Shown piece by piece: positions 25,046 through 33,399 of a stretch of 64,000 bases of DNA; positions within the stretch are counted from its first letter, which is position 1; every line of letters begins with the position of its first letter. The notes beneath the pieces are model-generated. The model made no database searches and was not told the DNA's origin. It saw nothing but the letters and a program-made list of their open reading frames with translations. This DNA comes from Prolixibacteraceae bacterium (GTDB taxonomy: Bacteria > Bacteroidota > Bacteroidia > Bacteroidales > Prolixibacteraceae), in NCBI GenBank assembly GCA_003457135.1, contig DMSQ01000051.1, forward strand, positions 1-64,000. The letters run 5' to 3'. The translations under genes and the position numbers were made by a program.

Positions 25046-27532
25046 ATGACTTTGGTTTATCCTGAAAATTTTGAATCGAAAATTGGTTTTGATAAGATTC
25101 GTGAATTGCTCAAAGACCGTTGCCTCAGCGATTTGGGACGGGAACTGGTTGATGATATCCGCTTCAGCAGCAATTATGAAGAGCTCACCGAAAACCTTTC
25201 GCTGGTTGACGAATTCGTAATTATCCAGATGGAAATGGAAAATTTTCCGACCAGCTATTATTTCGATCTTCGCGAAGCACTCTCTAAAATCAGGATTGAA
25301 GGCCGTTACCTTGAAATTCAGGAATTGTATGATCTGAAACGTTCGCTCGAAACGATTTCAGGAATAGTCCGTTTCCTGAAGCAAACCAAAGAAGGGCAGT
25401 TCCCATGCTTAAAAAGGTTACTTTCAGGTGTACAGGTTTATCCGTTTGTGATCGAACGAATTGATGCCATCCTGAATAAATACGGAAAAATAAAAGATAA
25501 TGCTTCTTCAGAATTGGCCCGTATCCGGAAAGAGCTGTTAAGCAAACAGTCCGGAGTTTCGAAACGTTTGCATGCCATCCTGAAAAAAGCACAGGACGAT
25601 GGGTGGGTTGAAGACGATGCATCGGTTGCTATCCGCGACGGGCGCGCAGTAATTCCGGTCACTTCTGCGTTTAAACGCAAATTGAGTGGTATAGTGCATG
25701 ATGAATCATCTACCGGAAAGACTTCGTACATCGAACCGGCCGAAGTGGTTGAACTGAACAACGAAATCCGCGAACTTGAATATGCCGAAATGCGCGAAAT
25801 CGTTAAGATCCTGACCATTTTCTCGAACGATATCCGGCCGTATTTACCAGACCTGGTTCTGGCATACGAATTTCTGGGCAGAATTGATTTTATCCGTGCG
25901 AAAGCTATTTACGCTATCGCTATCAATGGCATTAAACCATTTTTTGAGAATAAATGCCAGCTCGACTGGGAGAACGCCGTACATCCTTTGTTAATGTTGG
26001 CTTTGCGGCGCGAAAACCGGAAAGTGGTTCCATTGAATATTCGCCTTACTCCACAAAAACATATTCTTCTGATTTCAGGACCCAATGCCGGAGGAAAATC
26101 AGTGTGCCTGAAAACCGTTGGATTACTGCAATATATGCTTCAATGCGGATTGCTGATCCCTGTAAAGGAAAACAGCGAAACCGGAATTTTCGATAAGCTT
26201 TTTATTGACATTGGCGATGAACAATCAATTGAAAACGACCTGAGCACTTACAGTTCACATTTGATGAACATGAAGTTTTTCCTGAAGAATTCGAACGAAA
26301 AAACCCTGGTTTTGATTGACGAATTTGGAACCGGGACTGAACCCATGCTGGGCGGCGCCATTGCAGAATCAATTCTTTCGCAGTTGAATGAGATGAAGGC
26401 CTTCGGGGTAATTACCACACACTATACCAACCTGAAACACTTCGCTTCGTCGGCTGATGGCATCGAAAATGCAGCAATGATGTACGATTCATCCAAAATG
26501 GAGCCACTGTTTGTTCTCGATATTGGAAAGCCAGGCAGTTCGTTCGCCTTCGAAATTGCCCGAAAAATAGGACTCCCGGAGGCTATTCTTCAGGATGCGA
26601 CCGAGAAAATCGGGAAAGATCACATTAATTTCGATAAACACCTGCGCGACATTGTGCGCGACAAACGGTATTGGGAAACCAAACGGCTGAAGATTCGCCA
26701 AGTGGAGAAAACGCTCGACGATCTGGCTGAAAAGTATGAAACTGACCTGAATACGCTGGATAAACAGCGAAAAGAAATTATCCTGAAAGCCCGGCAAGAG
26801 GCGGATCAGTTATTGGCTGAAGCTAATAAACGAATTGAAAATACCATTCGTGAAATTCGTGAAAGCCAAGCGGATAAGGAAAAGACCAAACAAATTCGGG
26901 CTAAACTGGTTGAGTTTAAACAGGAGGTTGAAGTGCTGGCCGGTAACCAGGATGATCTGATAACCCGGAAGATTCAGAAATTAAAAGAAAAAGAGTTAAG
27001 CAGGAATGCAAAGAGAGGTGAGAAGAAACCTGTTATCGTAAAAGAAAAAGAACCTGAACCTGATATCTGGAAAGCTGGCGACAAAGTTTTAATGACCGGA
27101 AATCAGAATGTGGGCGAGATACTGGAGCTGAACGAGAAAAATGTGGTGGTTGCTTTTGGCCATATCCGTACATCGGTAAGCCGCGAAAAACTTCAGAAAA
27201 TTACCAGCAACGAAGCGAAGAAAATACATAGGACATACAACCAGACCATGCCCAATATCAATAAAGGATTGAGCGAAAAACGCTTGAATTTTAAAACTGA
27301 AGTTGATGTTCGCGGTCAGCGTGGGGAAGAAGCTTTGCAGACTATTCGCGAATTTATTGACGATGCCATTATGCTCGACTTTGGGGAATTAAGAATCCTG
27401 CACGGAAAAGGTAATGGCATATTAAAGGAAATGATCCGCAATTACCTGAAAACGGAACCGGCCGTTAAATCGTTTCGCGACGAACATGTTCAGTTTGGAG
27501 GCGCCGGAATTACGATTGTCGAAATAGGGTAG
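25046..27532 (+). CDS. mutS2: Endonuclease MutS2
   Basis: An 828-residue MutS2 protein, which suppresses recombination and, in some bacteria, rescues collided ribosomes. It lacks the mismatch-recognition domain of MutS and starts with the clamp/lever region. The ATPase shows Walker A SGPNAGGKSVCLKT (about residue 345), TYSSHLMNMKFFL and Walker B LVLIDEFGTGTEP; a long coiled coil follows, and the C-terminal Smr nuclease domain has EVDVRGQRGEEA and LRILHGKGNGIL. I use the ATG at 25046; the frame is open from a TTG three codons earlier. All motifs are intact. Confidence 0.97.
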   Translation: MTLVYPENFESKIGFDKIRELLKDRCLSDLGRELVDDIRFSSNYEELTENLSLVDEFVIIQMEMENFPTSYYFDLREALSKIRIEGRYLEIQELYDLKRSLETISGIVRFLKQTKEGQFPCLKRLLSGVQVYPFVIERIDAILNKYGKIKDNASSELARIRKELLSKQSGVSKRLHAILKKAQDDGWVEDDASVAIRDGRAVIPVTSAFKRKLSGIVHDESSTGKTSYIEPAEVVELNNEIRELEYAEMREIVKILTIFSNDIRPYLPDLVLAYEFLGRIDFIRAKAIYAIAINGIKPFFENKCQLDWENAVHPLLMLALRRENRKVVPLNIRLTPQKHILLISGPNAGGKSVCLKTVGLLQYMLQCGLLIPVKENSETGIFDKLFIDIGDEQSIENDLSTYSSHLMNMKFFLKNSNEKTLVLIDEFGTGTEPMLGGAIAESILSQLNEMKAFGVITTHYTNLKHFASSADGIENAAMMYDSSKMEPLFVLDIGKPGSSFAFEIARKIGLPEAILQDATEKIGKDHINFDKHLRDIVRDKRYWETKRLKIRQVEKTLDDLAEKYETDLNTLDKQRKEIILKARQEADQLLAEANKRIENTIREIRESQADKEKTKQIRAKLVEFKQEVEVLAGNQDDLITRKIQKLKEKELSRNAKRGEKKPVIVKEKEPEPDIWKAGDKVLMTGNQNVGEILELNEKNVVVAFGHIRTSVSREKLQKITSNEAKKIHRTYNQTMPNINKGLSEKRLNFKTEVDVRGQRGEEALQTIREFIDDAIMLDFGELRILHGKGNGILKEMIRNYLKTEPAVKSFRDEHVQFGGAGITIVEIG

Positions 27533-27580
27533 TGGGTAGTGACAAGTGTTCAGTCGCAATCACAGTTTGCAGTTTCAAAT

Positions 27581-27620
27581 GTCATTAATTGTCATTAGTT
27601 TCATGTCATTGGTGGTCATT
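27581..27620 (+). repeat. Cluster of four gtcatt motifs
   Basis: gtcatt starts at 27581, 27591, 27605 and 27615, so spaced 10, 14 and 10 bases. It lies just after mutS2 at the start of a gap of about 500 bases (27533-28034) that contains no gene I can support; a microsatellite-like intergenic repeat. Confidence 0.55.
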
Positions 27621-27722
27621 TAAAGTTTGGTATATTTGGAAGAATTAGAATAACATGAATATATAGAGAAACCATTGGGTTTTCAGCCCTATTAATAAGG
27701 GAGACAGATAATAGCATAAGGC

Positions 27723-27743
27723 TTCGACGTAAGCTCAGTCGAA
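27723..27743. repeat. Short hairpin repeat in the mutS2 downstream gap
   Basis: ttcgac (27723-27728) and gtcgaa (27738-27743) around gtaagctca. The motif resembles the ttcgactnngctcagtcgaa type of dispersed intergenic palindrome. One copy only in the window. Confidence 0.4.
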
Positions 27744-28034
27744 CGGCACCACCCTGTGAAAATGGGAAAAAGAACAAATCCGTCCGTGGGAAAGCCTTCT
27801 TCAGGAAAAAAACCTCTTTTCGGACAGAACACCTTCGGTTTTCAAAAAGAGGGTACATTAAAGCTAATTGTATCAGATTGGATTTACAAAAATAGTCGCA
27901 CATTTTTAAAAGATGACATAAAAAGTATATATTCGACTTTTCAGAATATGAGCTTATAACGATGGCATTCGGATATAATCCAATGTTTAGATCTAGCTCA
28001 AACTGCCAACTATATTTTTGACTAAGCATATCAA

Positions 28035-28776
28035 ATGAAGAAGTTTACTATCTCATTAATCCTGATTTTCATTCTTCTGGCTGCCATAGCGTTTTCCCAG
28101 ACTCCCATAACAATCAAAACCACATCAACCCAACATGGCCCTGAAAAGGGTTCGCTCATTATCATCGGCGGAGGCCGCATCACACCCGAAATCTGGAAAA
28201 AATTTACGGAACTGGCAGGTGGCCAGGATCATGCCAGAATCGTGGTGGTCACGGCAGCTTTGGGCGACTCTGCCGGATACAAGCTTGAATCGGTTGAGAC
28301 TCTTAAGCAGGAAACCGGGATCAGTCATGTCACTTTACTGCACACCAAGAGCCTGGCCGAGGCCAACAGTGAAAAATTCGTTCATTCACTGAAAACCGCG
28401 ACCGGAGTGTTTTTTGTCGGAGGGAGGCAATGGCGGATTGCCGATTCGTACCTGAATACGATGACCCATCAGGCTTTTTTCGATGTGCTTGAACGAGGCG
28501 GCGTCATTGCCGGAACTTCTGCCGGTGCAACCATTCAGGGCTCTTTTTTATGGCGGGGAGATACAAAAAGATACGCTTGAAGTCATTGGAGAATCATACG
28601 TTGCTATTTTTGATTACAATAGGATACAAGGCAACGGCCCGAAACACACGGTTGGCGACAAGGAAGATTACACCGCTTCAAACGGACCGTTTTTCTTACT
28701 TCATGAAGGACAAAAGTATGATTTAGGCTCAAGAACGGTGATAAAAGAAAAAACTGACAAAAAAATATCCAAATGA
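28035..28776 (+). pseudogene. Broken cyanophycinase-like (peptidase S51) gene
   Basis: The first frame encodes a signal peptide and most of an S51 fold: KGSLIIIGGGRITPEIW, VFFVGGRQWRIADSYL and GGVIAGTSAGATIQGS, where the Ser of GTSAG is the nucleophile. It then hits a stop at 28578-28580. The expected C-terminal part (DTLEVIGESYVAIFDYN, YDLGSRTVI) continues in another frame to 28776. Compared with intact relatives as I remember them, about 60 residues between WRGDT and EVIGESY are missing, including the His-containing segment. The junction lies within gagatacaaaaagatac, where short agatac repeats flank the break, as after a slip deletion. So the gene is not functional as read, unless the assembly is wrong. 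Confidence 0.8.
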
Positions 28777-31340
28777 AACAAAAATTATTCCTGATCATTT
28801 TCCTGTTGATTATGATTCTAGCTGGAAACAATGTTGCACAAGACTTATCGTATTACTTTCCTAAAGAAGCGGTTTTCAATCCTGAAATTCCAAAGCCTGA
28901 AGATGTTTTGGGCTTTCAGGTTGGTGAATTCCATGCCAGTCACGATAACATTGTGGATTATTTCAGGCATTTGGCAGAGGCTTCGCACAGGGTAAAATAC
29001 GAAGTTTACGGCAAGACGCACGAAAACAGGCCGCTTACAGTTGCGATTATCAGTTCTGAAGCTAATATAAAACGCATTGAAGAAATCAGGAAACAGCACC
29101 TTCAACTGAACGACCCGTCGGTTTCTTCAAAGCTGAATGTTGCCGATTTGCCAGTGGTCGTCTGGTTGAGCCATAGTATTCATGGAAACGAGGCCAGCGC
29201 CGTTAACTGTTCGATGCTGACAGCCTATTACCTGGCTGCCGCGACCGGAAAGGAAATGGAAGAATTGCTTGATAAAACAATCATTATAATTGATCCGGCA
29301 ACAAATCCTGATGGTGTGCAGCGCTTTTCGACCTGGGCAAACGGAAACAAAAGTTACATGACGAATCCTGATCCGGCAAGCAGGGAGCACAACGAATCGT
29401 GGCCCGGAGGCCGCTACAATCATTACTGGTTCGACCTGAACCGTGATTGGCTACCTCTTGAACAACCCGAATCTGAAGCAAGGATTAAAAAACTTCAGGA
29501 ATGGAAGCCGAATATTTTGATTGACGAGCATGAACAGGGAACCAATGCTTCCTTCCATTTTTCACCCGGCGAACCAAGCCGTGTAAATCCATTGGTTTTA
29601 GCCGAAAATCAGGCGCTGACACAAAAACTGGCAAACAATTATGCCAAAGCGTTTGATGAAATAGGTTCTTTTTATTTTTCCGCCGAGCGATACGATGATT
29701 ATTACATAGGCCGTGGCTCGACTTACCCAGATATGAATGGCGGAGTTGCATTGCTTTTTGAGCAGGCCAGTGTCAGGGGCTTTGTTCAGGAGTCGGAAAT
29801 CGGTTTGCTCACATTCCCTTTTGCAATCCGAAATCAGTTCATCGGGACGGTTTCAACAATCAAAACTGCTTTCAGCATTAAGAACGAGTTTCTCAGTTAT
29901 CAGAAAAACTATTACCTCTCTGCAATCGACGAAGCTAAAAAAGAAACTCAAAAAGCATATGTTTTTGGCAATGGAAATGATCGGAATGCCACCTTCAGGT
30001 TTGCCCGGTTGCTGAATATACATGGAATAAAATCGTATTTATTAAAGAGCGATTTGAATGCCGGAACACACTCTTTCAATGCTGCTTCGGCATACATTGT
30101 GCCGCTCGACCAACCTCAGTACAGGCTAATCAAATCCATATTTGGATTGCACCTCAATCCGAAGGACAGTTCATTTTATGATATTTCGGCCTGGAACATT
30201 CCGCAAGCATACAACCTGCCTTTCGAAACGATTAAAACCTATTCCGGAGTTACCGGGGACATTTTTTCAGCAGACCAGTTGCCAAAAGGGAATACTATTG
30301 GGAGCGGCACGGCCTTTGCCTATATTTTGAAATGGGAGGATTACAACTCCACCAGGGCCTTAACAAGGCTTCTGAACGAAAATATCGTAGTTAAAGTCGC
30401 CGGAAAATCCTTCGAAACACTGGACGGGCTGAAATTCGGACAGGGTTCCATCCTCATTCCCCTTGGCTCAATAAATACTGATCAGGCTAAAGTGGAGAAG
30501 ATAATTTCGGAAATTAATTTGATTGACGGGATTGATGTTTACCTTTTAAATACTGGCGACAATATGTCGGTTGATCTGGGCAGTTCTTATTTTTCGGTGA
30601 TAACAAAACCAAAGATTGCAGTACTTACCGATGACGGGGTGAACGCTGTAAATGCCGGTCAGATATGGCATCTGCTCGATACGAAGTATAAAATACCATT
30701 TACCATGCTGCCTTTGAAAGCCTTTAGACAGAGTAGCCTTAACCGCTATAATGTAATCGTTATGCCCGATGGAAATTATCAGGATTTGGATGAAAAAGTG
30801 GCCGGAAAACTTCAGGATTGGCTGGCAACCGGAAATACATTGATTGCTTTCGAAAATGCAATAAGCTGGCTCAACAAAAATAAACTGATAACGGTAGAAC
30901 TTGAAAAAGATGACACGAAAGCGATTGGCTACAATTATGAAAATTCATTGTTATTCAAAGCCTCCCGCGAAGTGCCCGGAACCGTTTTTGAAACCCGTTT
31001 GGATCTGACTCATCCGATCAATTACGGGTATCAGACCGACCGGCTTCCTGTTTTTAAAGATAATAAAATCGTTCAGCTTAAAGCAGAAAATATTTCAGCC
31101 AATTATCCGGTCTGGTACACCAATTCTCCCTTGCTCGACGGATACGCACCTGCCGGTTTTTCCAAATCATTAAGCGGAACTCCGGCTCTGGGAATTTTCG
31201 GTTCAAAGAAAGGACGGATCATCGCTTTTTATAACAACACTATATTCAGGGGATATTGGTCAGGTACCAGCCGTCAGTTTGCCAACAGTCTGTTCTTTGG
31301 CGATAAAATCCGTTTGTCATCGGGTAATGGGCCGGATTAA
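28773..31340 (+). CDS. Secreted M14-family zinc carboxypeptidase
   Basis: An 855-residue exported metallopeptidase. After a signal peptide (MKQKLFLIIFLLIMILAGNNVAQ), the M14 domain has the zinc ligands in SHSIHGNEAS (His137, Glu140) and DEHEQ (His253), the substrate-binding FDLNRDWLPLE, and the catalytic Glu in ALLFEQAS (about 330). The remaining 500 residues include a class I amidotransferase-like region (KIAVLTDDGVNAVNAGQIW) as in other long Bacteroidota M14 proteins. Its ATG overlaps the stop of the broken S51 gene (28773-28776), so it was, and perhaps still is, translationally coupled to it. Both would degrade peptides outside the cytoplasm. Confidence 0.9.
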   Translation: MKQKLFLIIFLLIMILAGNNVAQDLSYYFPKEAVFNPEIPKPEDVLGFQVGEFHASHDNIVDYFRHLAEASHRVKYEVYGKTHENRPLTVAIISSEANIKRIEEIRKQHLQLNDPSVSSKLNVADLPVVVWLSHSIHGNEASAVNCSMLTAYYLAAATGKEMEELLDKTIIIIDPATNPDGVQRFSTWANGNKSYMTNPDPASREHNESWPGGRYNHYWFDLNRDWLPLEQPESEARIKKLQEWKPNILIDEHEQGTNASFHFSPGEPSRVNPLVLAENQALTQKLANNYAKAFDEIGSFYFSAERYDDYYIGRGSTYPDMNGGVALLFEQASVRGFVQESEIGLLTFPFAIRNQFIGTVSTIKTAFSIKNEFLSYQKNYYLSAIDEAKKETQKAYVFGNGNDRNATFRFARLLNIHGIKSYLLKSDLNAGTHSFNAASAYIVPLDQPQYRLIKSIFGLHLNPKDSSFYDISAWNIPQAYNLPFETIKTYSGVTGDIFSADQLPKGNTIGSGTAFAYILKWEDYNSTRALTRLLNENIVVKVAGKSFETLDGLKFGQGSILIPLGSINTDQAKVEKIISEINLIDGIDVYLLNTGDNMSVDLGSSYFSVITKPKIAVLTDDGVNAVNAGQIWHLLDTKYKIPFTMLPLKAFRQSSLNRYNVIVMPDGNYQDLDEKVAGKLQDWLATGNTLIAFENAISWLNKNKLITVELEKDDTKAIGYNYENSLLFKASREVPGTVFETRLDLTHPINYGYQTDRLPVFKDNKIVQLKAENISANYPVWYTNSPLLDGYAPAGFSKSLSGTPALGIFGSKKGRIIAFYNNTIFRGYWSGTSRQFANSLFFGDKIRLSSGNGPD

Positions 31341-31348
31341 ACCAATAT

Positions 31349-31723
31349 TTACTTTTCCACAATCTCTCGTCCAAACGGGGTCAATGCCAGAGAAACGAGT
31401 TTGAAATGCTGTTTGGCCCAGGGAATGCCAATGATGGTGATACCAAGAAGAATTCCGAAAATCAGGTGGGTTAAGGCAATCCAGATTCCGCCAATGAGCA
31501 GCCAGATCAGGTTCATGATGGTTGACAGGCAGCCCGGGGCTGATGGACTTAGTCCAATGGTTTTTCCAAAGGGCCACAGAGCTAAAAAAGCCAGTTTAAA
31601 TGCCTGAATCCCAAATGGTATTCCGATAATGGTAATGCACAGCAAAAAGCCTGCAACCATATATTCCAGAAAGACCAAAAAGCCACCAAAAACCAGCCAG
31701 ATTAAATTTCCAAGTGTGCCCAT
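31349..31723 (-). CDS. YccF-domain inner-membrane protein
   Basis: A 124-residue membrane protein consisting of two copies of the YccF motif: GNLIWLVFGGFLVFLEYM, CITIIGIPFGIQAFKLA and then MNLIWLLIGGIWIALTHL, GITIIGIPWAKQHFKLV. The repeated TIIGIP-xG/A-xQ-xFKL is the family signature. Function is unknown for the family. I use the ATG at 31723, directly at MGTLGNLIW; the longer frame to 31780 would overlap the divergent ATPase promoter. It ends eight bases from the convergent M14 gene. Confidence 0.88.
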   Translation of the reverse strand: MGTLGNLIWLVFGGFLVFLEYMVAGFLLCITIIGIPFGIQAFKLAFLALWPFGKTIGLSPSAPGCLSTIMNLIWLLIGGIWIALTHLIFGILLGITIIGIPWAKQHFKLVSLALTPFGREIVEK

Positions 31724-31752
31724 AATGTTTAAATTAGTAGCGTAATTTACAA

Positions 31753-31760
31753 TACATTTG
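31753..31760 (+). promoter_or_regulatory. -7 element TACATTTG upstream of the ATPase cassette
   Basis: Exact TAnnTTTG match 18 bases before the ATG at 31779. TTTA at 31728-31731, with a 21-base spacer, could serve as a weak -33 element. It would give the two-gene cassette its own promoter. Confidence 0.5.
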
Positions 31761-31778
31761 TAAAATAAACTTCTTAAC

Positions 31779-32933
31779 ATGGAAAAAATTAAAATAAAAT
31801 CACTTGGTCCAATCGAAGAGGCGAATGTAAATTTTGGAGATTTAACTTTATTGGTTGGTCCTCAGGCAAGTGGTAAAAGCATATTCATCCAAATGCTTAA
31901 GCTAATTGTTGATAAGAAACATATCAGAAAAACGCTTGAACAGTACAATTTTATTTGGAGTAAAAATACTGATGATTTATTCGATCTGTTTTTTGGCGAT
32001 GGAATGCATGGGATATGGAAAGATAAGACTGAAATTCTATTTGATTCAAAACCAATTGACAAAAAAAACTGGCTCCAGAGACAGAATGAAAGCTATAAAA
32101 ATGCTTCCGAAACCATGTTTTATATCCCAGCTCAACGAATATTAAGTATTGCCGATGGACGACCAAAATATTTCACAGAATTTGACGAATCCGTTCCTTA
32201 TGTACTAAGGCATTTTAGTGAAACATTGCGCCAATTGATGCAGTCTGATATTGGCACACAAGGTTCAGTTTTCCCACTAAGTCAACGGTTGAAAGCTCCG
32301 CTTCTTAATTCGTTTAATGATAGCATTTTTCACAATGGTAAAATTGTTATTGAAAATATTTCAGGACAAAGAAAGTTTCGGATGCAAATTGATGGACTAA
32401 GTATTCCTTTTATGACTTGGAGTGCTGGTCAAAAAGAATTCATGCCTTTGCTCCTTAGTTTTTACTGGCTTTGCACTTCTTCAAAAATAAGCCGGAGGGA
32501 TGAAATTAAATATGTGGTTATTGAAGAGCCTGAAATGGGATTACATCCACAAGCCATTCAATCTGTTATTCTTCAAATTATTGATTTGCTCTCAAGAGAC
32601 TACAAAGTAATTGTCTCAACTCATTCTCCTGTATTTCTTGAATTTGCCTGGGCGTTTAATTTATTAAAACAATCAAAAGTAAGTAGTGATTCTTTGTTCG
32701 AGTTGTTTGATATTAAAAGGACTGCACCAACAAAGCGTTTGTTCGAAAATATTGTTGAAAAGAAAACTATAAATACCTATTACTTTGATAGGGAAAATGA
32801 TAAAGTAAGAGTAAAAGATATTTCTTCTCTTGATGCTGGCAGTGAAAATGAGTCAATATCAAATTGGGGCGGATTATCCGAATTTTCCGGCAGGGCTGCT
32901 GATATTGTTTCTAAGTATTACACTGAAGATTAA
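31779..32933 (+). CDS. ABC/SMC-like AAA ATPase (AAA_21 type), possible defence gene
   Basis: A 384-residue ATPase of the RecF/SMC/OLD-like group. Walker A is GPQASGKS (27-34), the ABC signature is SAGQKE (215-220), Walker B is YVVIEEPEMGLHP (245-257) and the switch His lies in STHSPVFLEFA (280-290). There is no TOPRIM domain at the end, so it is not an OLD nuclease by itself. The gene is clearly richer in A+T than its surroundings (15 of 60 G/C at 31921-31980), as acquired genes often are. With the 151-residue protein that follows, it looks like a two-gene cassette; ATPases of this type drive several anti-phage systems (for example AriA of PARIS). Defence is inference. Confidence 0.85.
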   Translation: MEKIKIKSLGPIEEANVNFGDLTLLVGPQASGKSIFIQMLKLIVDKKHIRKTLEQYNFIWSKNTDDLFDLFFGDGMHGIWKDKTEILFDSKPIDKKNWLQRQNESYKNASETMFYIPAQRILSIADGRPKYFTEFDESVPYVLRHFSETLRQLMQSDIGTQGSVFPLSQRLKAPLLNSFNDSIFHNGKIVIENISGQRKFRMQIDGLSIPFMTWSAGQKEFMPLLLSFYWLCTSSKISRRDEIKYVVIEEPEMGLHPQAIQSVILQIIDLLSRDYKVIVSTHSPVFLEFAWAFNLLKQSKVSSDSLFELFDIKRTAPTKRLFENIVEKKTINTYYFDRENDKVRVKDISSLDAGSENESISNWGGLSEFSGRAADIVSKYYTED

Positions 32934-32943
32934 TTGAATCCAG

Positions 32944-33399
32944 ATGCCAGCATTTACATTTAAACAAGCAGTAGAAGCGACTCCGGAAATCGCAATGTGT
33001 TTTCGAACTGGGCTGTCTGCTTTTGGGAGGTATCGTAATAAAGTTGAAGTTCGTGATATAAACCTGATTCAGGGAAGTGTAGAGATTGATGAGTGTACAA
33101 AGTATTTGTATCCCAATGATAATAGGTGGGATTATACTTTCGCATATAATTCAGAAGTGTATTTCGTTGAAGTTCATTCTGCAAATTCCGGAGAAGTTCG
33201 TGCTGTGATATTGAAATTTAAATGGTTAAGGCAATGGCTTAATAAGAAAGCTCCTGAAATCAATAAATTGAAAGCAAAAAGTAGAACTCCATATTATTGG
33301 GTACAATCAAAAAACTTTCAAATTCCCAAAAACACTCCTCAATATAGAATGGCAGTTAAGGTCGGATTGATGCCTATCCCGAAATTAGTTCTTGAATGA
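32944..33399 (+). CDS. Uncharacterised 151-residue partner of the ATPase
   Basis: A 151-residue soluble protein with no signal or membrane segment. The middle part, NRWDYTFAYNSEVYFVEVHSA, has two beta-strands ending in Asp and Glu, a spacing reminiscent of restriction-nuclease (PD-(D/E)xK) cores, although EVH replaces ExK, so nuclease activity is uncertain. The rest includes KFKWLRQWLNKKAPEINKL and TPYYWVQSKNFQI. It follows the ATPase gene by ten bases and shares its high A+T content. Its last four bases overlap the start of the MFS gene. It is not the DUF4435 partner of PARIS as far as I can see. Function unknown; toxin, effector or substrate sensor are possible. Confidence 0.72.
   Translation: MPAFTFKQAVEATPEIAMCFRTGLSAFGRYRNKVEVRDINLIQGSVEIDECTKYLYPNDNRWDYTFAYNSEVYFVEVHSANSGEVRAVILKFKWLRQWLNKKAPEINKLKAKSRTPYYWVQSKNFQIPKNTPQYRMAVKVGLMPIPKLVLE

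Noticed and set aside
27756..27959. 67-codon plus-strand frame in the same gap
   Set aside because: Short, low complexity start, overlaps the other frame; no evidence that it is a gene.
27616..28029. 137-codon minus-strand frame in the mutS2 downstream gap
   Set aside because: No recognisable domain, odd composition with runs of Phe and Leu, includes the intergenic hairpin repeat, and no supporting neighbour; likely chance.
31724..31780. Longer YccF protein starting at 31780
   Set aside because: Would overlap the promoter and start of the divergent ATPase gene and adds no family sequence.
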